DNA of 5,223 bases, from contig JAISNS010000188.1 of NCBI GenBank assembly GCA_031276105.1, forward strand, positions 1 to 5,223, written 5' to 3'. Both the position numbers and the translations under genes were made by a program. Of the stretch, positions 1 to 5,223 are shown piece after piece; position 1 is the stretch's first letter, and each line of letters starts with the position of its first letter. The notes beneath the pieces are model-generated. The model had not been told where the DNA came from. It was given only the letters and a program-made list of their open reading frames with translations, and ran no database searches. Source of the DNA: Dysgonamonadaceae bacterium. GTDB taxonomy: Bacteria; Bacteroidota; Bacteroidia; Bacteroidales; Azobacteroidaceae.

Positions 1-96
1 TCATGCGATAAGCGCATAAATAGCTGTTTCATATTATTGATAACTCTTTTTACGCATAATTAAGATTCTCTATGATACTAATTTAAAATTTTACGC
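1..96. other. A/T-rich upstream region without a supported gene
   Basis: No coding region can be supported here. Frame 1 is open from the left edge to a TAA at 61-63, so it could be the last 20 codons of an upstream gene, but the translated residues match nothing I recognise and the stretch is too short to judge. A small hairpin (ATGCG at 3-7 with CGCAT at 13-17, 5-nt loop) is present but has no T-tract after it, so it is not a convincing terminator. The motif CGCATAA occurs at 13-19 and again near 53-59. Confidence 0.4.
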
Positions 97-104
97 TACC
101 TTTG
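97..104 (+). promoter_or_regulatory. Bacteroidetes-type -7 box (TACCTTTG) for the small exported protein
   Basis: TACCTTTG matches the TAnnTTTG -7 consensus of the Bacteroidetes primary sigma factor exactly. It would start transcription near 110, giving a leader of about 30 nt before the ATG at 142. No TTTG -33 box is visible at the expected distance; that region is simply A/T-rich. The same eight bases recur on the minus strand in front of the RRM gene, which supports both calls. Confidence 0.7.
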
Positions 105-141
105 TAGCCTATTTGTCAATTAAATTTTATCATTTAAAAGT

Positions 142-432
142 ATGAAGAAAATTGTATTCTCGTTAATGGTAGTAGCAGTATTGGGTATTTCTGCAGGAGT
201 TGTAGCGCAAGATAACACAACCAAAGAATGCTGCAAAGAAAAAAAGGAAAAGTGTGAGAAAAAAGACGCTAAGGATGCGGAAAAAACAGGAAAAGCCTGT
301 TGCGCCGATAAGAAAAGTTCCGGATGCACCGCTGAAAAAAATGCGAAAAGTACAACTAAAAAAGAAAAAGAAAATTGTGCAGTTAAAAAGGATGCTATCG
401 CAAAAAACAAATCATGTGGAAAAAAAAGTTAA
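142..432 (+). CDS. Small exported Lys/Cys-rich protein of unknown function
   Basis: I do not recognise a named family. The 96-residue product starts with a clear Sec signal peptide: MKK, a hydrophobic core at about residues 4-21, and a V-V-A-Q cleavage region (likely after A22). There is no lipobox cysteine, so it is probably released to the periplasm and not lipid-anchored. The mature part of about 73 residues is almost all hydrophilic, with 23 Lys and 8 Cys (C30, C31, C38, C53, C54, C62, C79, C92). Two halves echo each other: CC-x6-C at 30-38 and CC-x7-C at 53-62, followed by single Cys at 79 and 92. Paired cysteines in an exported lysine-rich chain would suit metal binding or disulfide cross-linking; that is inference only. 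The gene has its own promoter and terminator. The ATG is chosen because the signal peptide begins exactly there. The gene call is firm; the function is unknown. Confidence 0.85.
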   Translation: MKKIVFSLMVVAVLGISAGVVAQDNTTKECCKEKKEKCEKKDAKDAEKTGKACCADKKSSGCTAEKNAKSTTKKEKENCAVKKDAIAKNKSCGKKS

Positions 433-462
433 TCATTTTTCCGTTTTTTAAGATAAAAAATG

Positions 463-492
463 AAAGGTCTCTTCGTAGAAGAGACTTTTTTT
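463..492 (+). terminator. Rho-independent terminator of the small exported protein gene
   Basis: GTCTCTTC (467-474) and GAAGAGAC (478-485) form a perfect 8-bp stem around a GTA loop, followed by seven T at 486-492. The upstream AAAG at 463-466 can pair with the first T residues, extending the stem to about 12 bp. It lies 30 bases after the stop codon and ends only two bases before the purL promoter box, so it separates the two transcription units. Confidence 0.9.
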
Positions 493-494
493 AT

Positions 495-502
495 TACTTT
501 TG
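495..502 (+). promoter_or_regulatory. Bacteroidetes-type -7 box (TACTTTTG) for purL
   Basis: TACTTTTG fits TAnnTTTG. Transcription would start near 508, leaving a leader of about 38 nt before the purL ATG, too short for a purine riboswitch upstream of the start. The place where a -33 box would lie is occupied by the preceding terminator stem and has no TTTG. The promoter is therefore packed directly behind the upstream terminator. Confidence 0.6.
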
Positions 503-546
503 TCGCCTGATGCAAATAGTATATCAATCATAAATTCTCTGTTGAA

Positions 547-3500
547 ATGATTCTGTTTTTTAAAACGCTTACTCATTCCATTATCGTAGTAGATTCGGCG
601 GAAAAACTTACGAAAAGTAATACGAAAAAATTAGTCTGGTTATTTGGTAACGCCGAGTTTTTAAACAAAAAAAATATAGATGTCCGTTTGCTTGGTCCGA
701 GGCGCGAAATGATTACCCCGTGGAGCACAAATGCAGTTGAAATAACCCGGATTATGGGAATTACAGGAATTGTAAGAATAGAAGAATTTCTTATCGCGGA
801 AGACAAAAATATTACTTACGACCCCATGCTTCAAAAAATATATAACGGCATCGGGCAAAATGTTTTCACAATTAACAAAAAACCCGACCCTGTCATTTAC
901 ATCGACAATATTGCCGCCTACAATCAACACGAAGGATTGGCCTTAAACCCGGAAGAAATTGACTATTTAGATAGCGTCAGCGAAAAATTAGGCCGCAAAC
1001 TTACCGACAGCGAAGTGTTTGGATTCTCGCAAGTCAATTCCGAACATTGCCGCCACAAAATATTCAACGGAACATTCATCATCGACGGAGAAGAAAAGGA
1101 AACAACGCTGTTTCAGTTGATTAAAAAAACCTCCCAACTAAATCCCAACCACTTGATTTCGGCATACAAAGACAATGTCGCTTTCAATCAGGGGCCTGTC
1201 GTCGAACAATTTGCTCCCCGTTCGGGCGATAAACCCGATTTCTTTGAAACCAAAGCTATCGAAACGGTTATCTCGTTGAAAGCCGAAACCCACAATTTTC
1301 CGACAACCGTAGAACCGTTCAACGGTGCTTCTACCGGAACCGGAGGTGAAATCCGTGACCGCTTAGGCGGAGGAAAAGCTTCCTTGCCCGTAGCCGGAAC
1401 AGCCGTCTATATGACCGCTTATCCCCGCACGGAAGACGAACGCGAATGGGAAAATGCAATGCCGCCCCGTAAATGGCTCTATCAAACCCCTGAACAGATA
1501 CTTATCAAAGCTTCCAACGGAGCTTCCGATTTCGGCAACAAATTTGGACAACCGCTTATTTGCGGTTCCGTCCTTACTTTCGAACACGAAGAAAATCGGA
1601 AACAATTTGCTTACGACAAGGTAATTATGTTGGCCGGAGGAATCGGATATGCCGCTAAAAAAGACGCTCTCAAAGGCGAACCCCAACCCGGAGAAAAAAT
1701 AGTAGTGCTCGGCGGCGATAATTACCGCATCGGTATGGGAGGAGGCGCCGTTTCGTCGGTCGATACCGGCGAATATACCAGCGGAATTGAACTGAATGCC
1801 GTACAACGGGCGAATCCCGAAATGCAAAAACGGGTAGCAAATGTTATCCGTACCTTAGCCGAATCGGACAATAATCCGATTGTTTCCATTCATGACCACG
1901 GCGCCGGAGGACATCTGAACTGCCTTTCCGAATTGGTCGAAACCATTGGCGGCGAAATTGATATGAGTCAACTTCCTGTCGGCGACCCAACCCTGTCGGC
2001 CAAAGAAATCATCGGAAACGAAAGTCAGGAACGAATGGGATTACTCCTCCAAACGAAAGATGTGGAACGGGTACAGGCAATTGCCGAACGCGAACGGTCG
2101 CCGATATACCTTGCCGGGGAAACTACCGGCAATATGCAACTGGTATTCCGCCAAAGCGACGGACAAAAACCGTTGGATATGCAGTTGAGCGACTTTTTCG
2201 GCAAACCGCCCCGTACCGTCATGAACGACATGACAATTAGCGAGCAATTCAAAGGTATCGAATACGATGTGAAATATTTGCATGAATATTTGGAAAATGT
2301 CTTACAATTAGAAGCCGTCGCCTGCAAAGACTGGTTGACCAACAAAGTTGACCGTTCGGTAACCGGAAAGGTAGCCCGTCAACAATGTCAAGGTGAAATC
2401 CAGTTGCCGTTGAGCGATTTAGGCGCTGTCGCCCTTGATTACCGGGGAAAAGCCGGAATTGCCACCTCCATCGGACACGCTCCCCAAGTAGCTTTAGTTG
2501 ACGCCGGAGCCGGTTCGGTAATGGCCGTCGCCGAAGCGTTGACCAATATTGTTTTTGCACCTTTGAAAAATCAATTGAAAAGCGTTTCCCTGAGCGCTAA
2601 TTGGATGTGGCCATGCAAAAATCCGGGCGAAGACGCCCGTCTGTATGAAGCTGTAAAAGCCTGTTCCAACTTTGCCTGCAGTTTGGGAATCAATATCCCG
2701 ACCGGTAAAGATTCTTTGTCTATGACACAAAAATACGGCGCCGAAAAAGTGTATTCGCCGGGAACCGTCATCATTTCAGCCGGCGCCGAAATTTCGGACA
2801 TTCGGAAAATCGTTTCGCCCGTGCTTATCAACAAACGGATAAGTTCGATCTATTACATTGATTTTTCTTTTGACTCGTTCAAATTAGGCGGATCGGCCTT
2901 TGCCCAATCTTTAAACCGTTTGGGCGATGAAGTTCCAACCGTAAAAGACAGCGAATATTTCAAAAATGCCTTTAATACCGTTCAGAATTTGATAGAACAG
3001 AATTTGATCATTGCCGGACACGATATTTCGGCAGGAGGCATGATTACGTGCCTTTTGGAAATGTGTTTCGGGAATGTAGAAGGAGGCATCGAAATCAATT
3101 TGGATAGCCTGAAAGAAAGCGATTTGGTAAAAATCCTTTTCAGTGAAAATCCGGGTATTCTTATTCAGGTGGAAAACAGGAAAGCGGTCGAAGATTTATT
3201 GAACGAACAAAATATTGGGTTCGCCCGGATCGGCCGGCCTACTTCAGAACGGCATATCTTGCTGACTCAAAATAATGTCCGCTATCATTTCGATATTGAT
3301 TACCTGCGCGACGTATGGTTTACTTCGTCTTATTTATTAGACCGTAAACAAAGCGGCGACGCCTGTGCCAAAGCTCGTTTTGAAAATTATAAACAGCAAA
3401 CGCTATCTTTCCGTTTCAACAAATCGTTTACGGGAACGCCGGCGCAATACGGACTTTCGTTCGACCGGAAGTCGCCATCCGGAATCAAAGCGGCTATCAT

Positions 3501-4233
3501 CCGGGAAAAGGGAACGAACGGCGAGCGGGAAATGGCCTATTCACTCTATTTGGCCGGTTTTGATGTGAAAGACGTTCACATGACCGACTTAGCCGCCGGA
3601 CGCGAAACGTTGGAAGATATAAATATGATTGTTTTCTGCGGAGGATTTTCCAATTCCGACGTTTTAGGTTCAGCAAAAGGGTGGGCGGGAGCATTCCTTT
3701 ATAACGAACGGTCTAAAAACGCTTTACTCAATTTTTATGCACGTACCGACACTTTAAGTTTAGGTATATGCAACGGTTGCCAATTAATGATGGAATTGAA
3801 TCTCATCAATCCCAAACACGTACAAAAGCCCATTATGCAACATAACGATTCCCGCAAATTCGAATCGGCCTTTATTTCCGTCGAGATTCCCCGAAATAAA
3901 TCGGTGATGCTCCAAACCCTCGCAGGAACTAAATTAGGTATATGGGTCGCTCATGGCGAGGGAAAATTCCATCTGCCGGTAGAAGAAAAAAAATACCATA
4001 TTGTGGCCAAATATGTTTACGACGCTTATCCGGGCAATCCGAACGGATCGGACTATTCGGTTGCCGGTTTGTGTACTAAAGACGGAAGGCATTTGGCAAT
4101 GATGCCACATTTGGAACGTTCAATATTTCCTTGGCAATGGGCGCATTATCCTTCCAACAGGAAAAACGACGAAGTAAGCCCGTGGATAGAAGCATTCGTA
4201 AATGCCCGCCGGTGGATAGAAGAACGGTTGTAA
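547..4233 (+). CDS. purL: Phosphoribosylformylglycinamidine synthase (FGAM synthase), single-chain PurL
   Basis: This cytosolic enzyme of de novo purine synthesis converts FGAR, glutamine and ATP to FGAM, glutamate, ADP and phosphate. The 1228 residues match the long single-chain type (about 1,200-1,300 residues), which carries the PurS-like, synthase and glutaminase parts that other bacteria encode as PurS/PurL/PurQ. In order: an N-terminal PurS-like region and linker (about 1-150); the NSEHCRHKIF signature (164-173); ETHNFPT and the Gly-rich NGASTGTGGEIRD loop (247-271); HDHGAGGH (449-456); PTGKDSLSM (718-726); GHDISAGG (824-831) in the second AIRS-like half; and a class I glutaminase from about 980. 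The glutaminase has the nucleophile C1075 in GICNGC and the H1188/E1190 pair in MPHLER, so the triad is intact. No frameshift is visible. The start fits the family: residues 1-70, including GPRREMITPWSTNAVEIT, are conserved in style. The gene ends with tandem in-frame stops (TAATAA) and is flanked by terminators, so it is probably monocistronic. Confidence 0.98.
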   Translation: MILFFKTLTHSIIVVDSAEKLTKSNTKKLVWLFGNAEFLNKKNIDVRLLGPRREMITPWSTNAVEITRIMGITGIVRIEEFLIAEDKNITYDPMLQKIYNGIGQNVFTINKKPDPVIYIDNIAAYNQHEGLALNPEEIDYLDSVSEKLGRKLTDSEVFGFSQVNSEHCRHKIFNGTFIIDGEEKETTLFQLIKKTSQLNPNHLISAYKDNVAFNQGPVVEQFAPRSGDKPDFFETKAIETVISLKAETHNFPTTVEPFNGASTGTGGEIRDRLGGGKASLPVAGTAVYMTAYPRTEDEREWENAMPPRKWLYQTPEQILIKASNGASDFGNKFGQPLICGSVLTFEHEENRKQFAYDKVIMLAGGIGYAAKKDALKGEPQPGEKIVVLGGDNYRIGMGGGAVSSVDTGEYTSGIELNAVQRANPEMQKRVANVIRTLAESDNNPIVSIHDHGAGGHLNCLSELVETIGGEIDMSQLPVGDPTLSAKEIIGNESQERMGLLLQTKDVERVQAIAERERSPIYLAGETTGNMQLVFRQSDGQKPLDMQLSDFFGKPPRTVMNDMTISEQFKGIEYDVKYLHEYLENVLQLEAVACKDWLTNKVDRSVTGKVARQQCQGEIQLPLSDLGAVALDYRGKAGIATSIGHAPQVALVDAGAGSVMAVAEALTNIVFAPLKNQLKSVSLSANWMWPCKNPGEDARLYEAVKACSNFACSLGINIPTGKDSLSMTQKYGAEKVYSPGTVIISAGAEISDIRKIVSPVLINKRISSIYYIDFSFDSFKLGGSAFAQSLNRLGDEVPTVKDSEYFKNAFNTVQNLIEQNLIIAGHDISAGGMITCLLEMCFGNVEGGIEINLDSLKESDLVKILFSENPGILIQVENRKAVEDLLNEQNIGFARIGRPTSERHILLTQNNVRYHFDIDYLRDVWFTSSYLLDRKQSGDACAKARFENYKQQTLSFRFNKSFTGTPAQYGLSFDRKSPSGIKAAIIREKGTNGEREMAYSLYLAGFDVKDVHMTDLAAGRETLEDINMIVFCGGFSNSDVLGSAKGWAGAFLYNERSKNALLNFYARTDTLSLGICNGCQLMMELNLINPKHVQKPIMQHNDSRKFESAFISVEIPRNKSVMLQTLAGTKLGIWVAHGEGKFHLPVEEKKYHIVAKYVYDAYPGNPNGSDYSVAGLCTKDGRHLAMMPHLERSIFPWQWAHYPSNRKNDEVSPWIEAFVNARRWIEERL

Positions 4234-4241
4234 TAAAAAAG

Positions 4242-4281
4242 AAAAATCGCCATTTATAAAAAATGACGATTTTTGCTTTTT
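4242..4281. terminator. Bidirectional terminator between convergent purL and the RRM gene
   Basis: AAAAATCG (4242-4249) pairs with CGATTTTT (4267-4274). After one C-A mismatch the stem continues with CATTT (4251-4255) and AAATG (4261-4265) around a 5-nt loop. On the plus strand it is followed by GC and a run of T; on the minus strand the matching A-rich flank (4234-4240) reads as a T-run. It starts 9 bases after the purL stop and lies about 40 bases past the minus-strand stop, so it can serve both convergent genes. Confidence 0.8.
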
Positions 4282-4318
4282 AAAAGATTTAATAATTAAT
4301 TCTTAATTGAATCAACTA

Positions 4319-4627
4319 TTAATATCTACTCCGGCTATAACCTCCACCTCGGTTGCTGCTACTAAATTCGCGTCTTGGGCGTTCTTCGCGGGGTCTTGCT
4401 TCAGAAACGGAAATTGTTCTTCCATCGTATTCCGCGCCGTTCAATTCGGCAATTGCTTTGTTAGCGGCTTCGCTATCGTCTATTTCAACGAATCCATAGC
4501 CTTTAGACCTGCCTGATTGACGGTCGGTGATTACTTTCGCGGATGAAATTGTTCCGTACTCTTCAAATAAATTTAATAAATCGGTGTCGTTTACTTTGAA
4601 ACTCAAACCTGCAATGAAAATGTTCAT
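4319..4627 (-). CDS. Single-domain RRM RNA-binding protein
   Basis: The 102-residue protein is one RNA recognition motif plus a short basic tail, the usual build of small bacterial RRM (Rbp-type) proteins. RNP2 is IFIAGL at residues 3-8 and RNP1 is KGYGFVEI at 42-49. The aromatic residues expected to stack on RNA bases are present: F4, Y44 and F46. The domain ends near residue 78 (GRTISVSEARP). The tail (79-102) is rich in Arg, Glu, Ser and Gly, with RGGGYSRSRY at the end, resembling RGG-like tails that add RNA affinity. It should act in the cytoplasm on single-stranded RNA; targets cannot be told from sequence. In cyanobacteria similar proteins are cold-inducible, but that need not apply here. 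The ATG is placed immediately before RNP2, as in relatives. The gene faces purL and has its own promoter and a long leader. Confidence 0.95.
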   Translation of the reverse strand: MNIFIAGLSFKVNDTDLLNLFEEYGTISSAKVITDRQSGRSKGYGFVEIDDSEAANKAIAELNGAEYDGRTISVSEARPREERPRREFSSSNRGGGYSRSRY

Positions 4628-4754
4628 TTTCTAAAAAAAAATAAAATAGTAAATAAAAAAATAATTAAAATCAGATGAGGATTATACAGGCTTAAGTACT
4701 AAAACGAATAAAAACTCGAAGAAAGAAATAAAACTGTTGTAAAGAACTCAAATG
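4628..4754 (-). other. Long A/U-rich 5' leader of the RRM gene
   Basis: If transcription starts just downstream of the minus-strand TACCTTTG box, the RRM mRNA has an untranslated leader of about 125 nt, long compared with the 30-40 nt leaders of the other two genes here. It is very A/U-rich, with a run of U close to the start codon and no strong Shine-Dalgarno site. No stable hairpin or known riboswitch is evident. Leaders of this kind can take part in temperature-dependent or self-regulated expression of RNA-binding proteins; for this gene that is only a possibility. Confidence 0.45.
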
Positions 4755-4759
4755 TGCGA

Positions 4760-4767
4760 CAAAGGTA
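4760..4767 (-). promoter_or_regulatory. Bacteroidetes-type -7 box (TACCTTTG on the minus strand) for the RRM gene
   Basis: CAAAGGTA on the plus strand reads TACCTTTG on the minus strand, a perfect TAnnTTTG box and the only one I find between the RRM start codon and 4800 in that orientation. No TTTG -33 box is visible; instead the position is filled by A/T homopolymer tracts (4785-4798). Confidence 0.65.
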
Positions 4768-4784
4768 AATAGATTATTTGAAAG

Positions 4785-4816
4785 AAAAAAATTTTTTTCC
4801 ATTTTTTTTTCGAAAA
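4785..4816. repeat. A/T homopolymer palindromes upstream of the RRM promoter
   Basis: Seven A (4785-4791) are followed directly by seven T (4792-4798), forming a 16-bp palindrome with the flanking G4784 and C4799. A run of nine T (4802-4810) then leads into the palindrome TTTTCGAAAA (4807-4816). These phased tracts should be intrinsically bent or stiff. They sit 18 or more bases upstream of the RRM -7 box, where a -33/UP-like contact would fall. Confidence 0.5.
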
Positions 4817-4845
4817 TGATCTTAAATCTGCAAATAAAATTATAT

Positions 4846-4980
4846 CCCCTTGTAACTCTGCGGTTTTCTGTGTTGTCAAATTATACCGAGAAGTTCCCCC
4901 TTGTGACGAGGTTCTGCTTGTTCCATCTATTCCGGCAGGTAGAACCTCGTCTATGCACCTTGCATCTCTCGTCACTTGTT
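4846..4980. repeat. Structured intergenic element with direct and inverted repeats
   Basis: This island is more G/C-rich than the DNA on either side and carries no credible gene. CCCCTTGT occurs at 4846-4853 and again at 4897-4904, each followed by one purine and then AC, 51 bases apart. Downstream are an 11-bp inverted repeat (4905-4915 with 4941-4951), a 5-bp hairpin (4953-4957 with 4961-4965), and CTCGTCAC (4968-4975), which is the complement of GTGACGAG (4903-4910) and would compete with the larger hairpin. The segment near 4855-4875 (CTCTGCGGTTTTCTGTGTTG) reminds me of a repeat common in Bacteroidetes and environmental genomes, from memory only. It could be an interspersed repeat, a MITE-like remnant or a noncoding RNA. 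Confidence 0.5.
4905..4951 (+). repeat. 11-bp perfect inverted repeat, extendable to an 18-bp RNA hairpin
   Basis: GACGAGGTTCT (4905-4915) is the exact reverse complement of AGAACCTCGTC (4941-4951). Inside it, 4916-4922 can pair with 4934-4940 if G-U pairs are allowed (G-U, C-G, U-G, U-A, G-C, U-G, U-G), leaving an 11-nt loop at 4923-4933. The four wobble pairs exist only in plus-strand RNA; in minus-strand RNA they become A-C mismatches. There is no T-tract after it, so it is not a simple terminator. Confidence 0.65.
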
Positions 4981-5013
4981 TATTTCTTAACTCGTCAACT
5001 TTTTTCAAAAACA

Positions 5014-5045
5014 TTTGCATAATTTGATTTATTGAATTATATTTG
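5014..5045 (+). promoter_or_regulatory. Complete Bacteroidetes promoter (TTTG -33 box, TATATTTG -7 box)
   Basis: TTTG at 5014-5017 and TATATTTG at 5038-5045 are separated by exactly 20 bp, which fits the Bacteroidetes -33/-7 arrangement. This is the best promoter in the window. Transcription would start near 5051-5053, about 22 nt before the ATG at 5074. It supports a real rightward gene beyond the window edge. Confidence 0.75.
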
Positions 5046-5073
5046 CAGCGGTTTTTGTAAAACAACAATAAAT

Positions 5074-5223
5074 ATGGCAGCTTCCGAAATTTACAGTTTA
5101 TTACGTATTATTAACTTCCAAAGCTTGGAAGTTAACAGAATTATGCGTACACACACACCGCGCGCGCGGAATACATATATATCAGAAAAAATAATACCTG
5201 TCTTATCCCCAAAAGAGATTCGG
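5074..5223 (+). CDS. Partial ORF at the window edge, unknown function (possible HTH regulator)
   Basis: From ATG at 5074 the frame stays open for 50 codons to the window end (MAASEIYSLLRI... to ...LSPKEIR). I do not recognise the protein. Support for a real gene is the strong promoter just upstream with a short leader and an A-rich stretch before the ATG. The last seven residues, LSPKEIR (44-50), resemble the opening of LuxR-type helix-turn-helix domains (LSPREIEVL-like); if the next residues continue that pattern, this is a DNA-binding regulator. That rests on seven residues and is weak. Oddities are a perfect 11-bp inverted repeat across codons 13-21 and CA/CG/TA dinucleotide runs across codons 25-36 (RTHTPRARNTYI), unlike codon use in purL. 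An alternative is that 5074-5182 is an untranslated leader and the true start lies beyond. Confidence 0.4.
   Translation, partial: MAASEIYSLLRIINFQSLEVNRIMRTHTPRARNTYISEKIIPVLSPKEIR
5111..5135. repeat. Perfect 11-bp inverted repeat with 3-nt loop
   Basis: TTAACTTCCAA (5111-5121) and TTGGAAGTTAA (5125-5135) are exact reverse complements around AGC. It lies about 60 nt downstream of the predicted transcription start, inside the early codons of the partial ORF. It could be an RNA hairpin or an operator for a dimeric regulator. No T-tract follows, so it is not a standard terminator. Confidence 0.7.
5142..5182. repeat. Alternating purine-pyrimidine tract (CA, CG and TA blocks)
   Basis: Three blocks alternate strictly: 5142-5158 (ending in a CA run), 5159-5168 (five CG steps, within the 12-bp palindrome CCGCGCGCGCGG at 5158-5169), and 5171-5182 (mostly TA). 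CA and CG alternation is the classic sequence type prone to form left-handed Z-DNA, and slippage at such runs is known. It stands out in otherwise A/T-rich intergenic surroundings. Confidence 0.6.

Noticed and set aside
120..410. Minus-strand open frame of 96 codons opposite the small exported protein
   Set aside because: It is a mirror of the Lys-rich gene: the AAA/GAA-rich plus strand reads as Phe/Ser-rich on the other strand. The plus-strand gene has a signal peptide, a promoter and a terminator.
254..451. Plus-strand open frame of 65 codons in another frame
   Set aside because: It overlaps the signal-peptide gene out of frame, is only Lys/Arg-rich low-complexity sequence and has no start signal of its own.
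509..546. Purine riboswitch upstream of purL
   Set aside because: The predicted leader is only about 38 nt and contains no recognisable aptamer stems or conserved core.
1031..1075. Possible loss of catalytic residues in purL
   Set aside because: All signatures were read through in frame and are intact, including NSEHCRHKIF, the glutaminase Cys (1075) and the His/Glu pair (1188/1190).
573..3694. Several open frames inside purL, mostly on the minus strand
   Set aside because: All lie within an intact conserved coding region and show no recognisable domain or promoter; they follow from purL codon use.
4307..4516. Plus-strand open frame of 69 codons opposite the RRM gene
   Set aside because: It is antisense to a clear RRM domain and has no promoter or family resemblance.
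4846..4980. CRISPR array
   Set aside because: The repeated words are short, only two clear copies exist, and the spacing does not fit a repeat-spacer array.
4816..5022. Plus-strand open frame of 68 codons
   Set aside because: It covers the same structured island as the opposing frame, has no TAnnTTTG box upstream and no family resemblance.
4748..5068. Minus-strand open frame of 106 codons
   Set aside because: It spans the RRM promoter and the promoter at 5014-5045, includes the structured repeat island and homopolymer tracts, and has no recognisable domain. It is most likely a chance frame through a repeat.

Overview
The window looks like chromosomal DNA from a member of the Bacteroidota, most likely Bacteroidales. 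Three things support this. The promoters match the Bacteroidetes TAnnTTTG -7 box (four copies, one with a TTTG -33 box at 20-bp spacing). Start codons follow A-rich stretches instead of strong Shine-Dalgarno sites. The long single-chain PurL has the sequence style I associate with Bacteroides relatives. Intergenic DNA is very A/T-rich. The species cannot be named from the sequence.

Layout from left to right: (1) 1-96 is gene-free, A/T-rich sequence. (2) 97-492 is a self-contained unit: promoter, a small exported Lys/Cys-rich protein (142-432), and a strong intrinsic terminator. (3) 495-4281 is a second unit: a promoter directly after that terminator, the complete purL gene (547-4233, FGAM synthase of purine synthesis), and a hairpin terminator that appears to work in both directions. 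(4) On the minus strand and convergent with purL lies a one-domain RRM RNA-binding protein (4319-4627), with a TACCTTTG promoter at 4760-4767 that gives a leader of about 125 nt. (5) 4768-5013 holds no credible gene. It contains A/T homopolymer tracts and then a more G/C-rich island (about 4846-4980) with direct repeats and competing inverted repeats. One hairpin there extends by G-U pairs only when read as plus-strand RNA. (6) A textbook promoter (5014-5045) drives a rightward ORF from 5074 that runs off the window. Its first codons contain a perfect 11-bp hairpin followed by alternating purine-pyrimidine blocks.

The three complete genes look like separate transcription units, not an operon, and nothing in the sequence ties their functions together. 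purL is ordinary housekeeping. The least explained parts are the Lys/Cys-rich exported protein, the structured island at 4846-4980, and the partial gene at the right edge. I see no convincing new multi-gene system. The structured island is the best candidate for something undescribed, either a noncoding RNA or an interspersed repeat.
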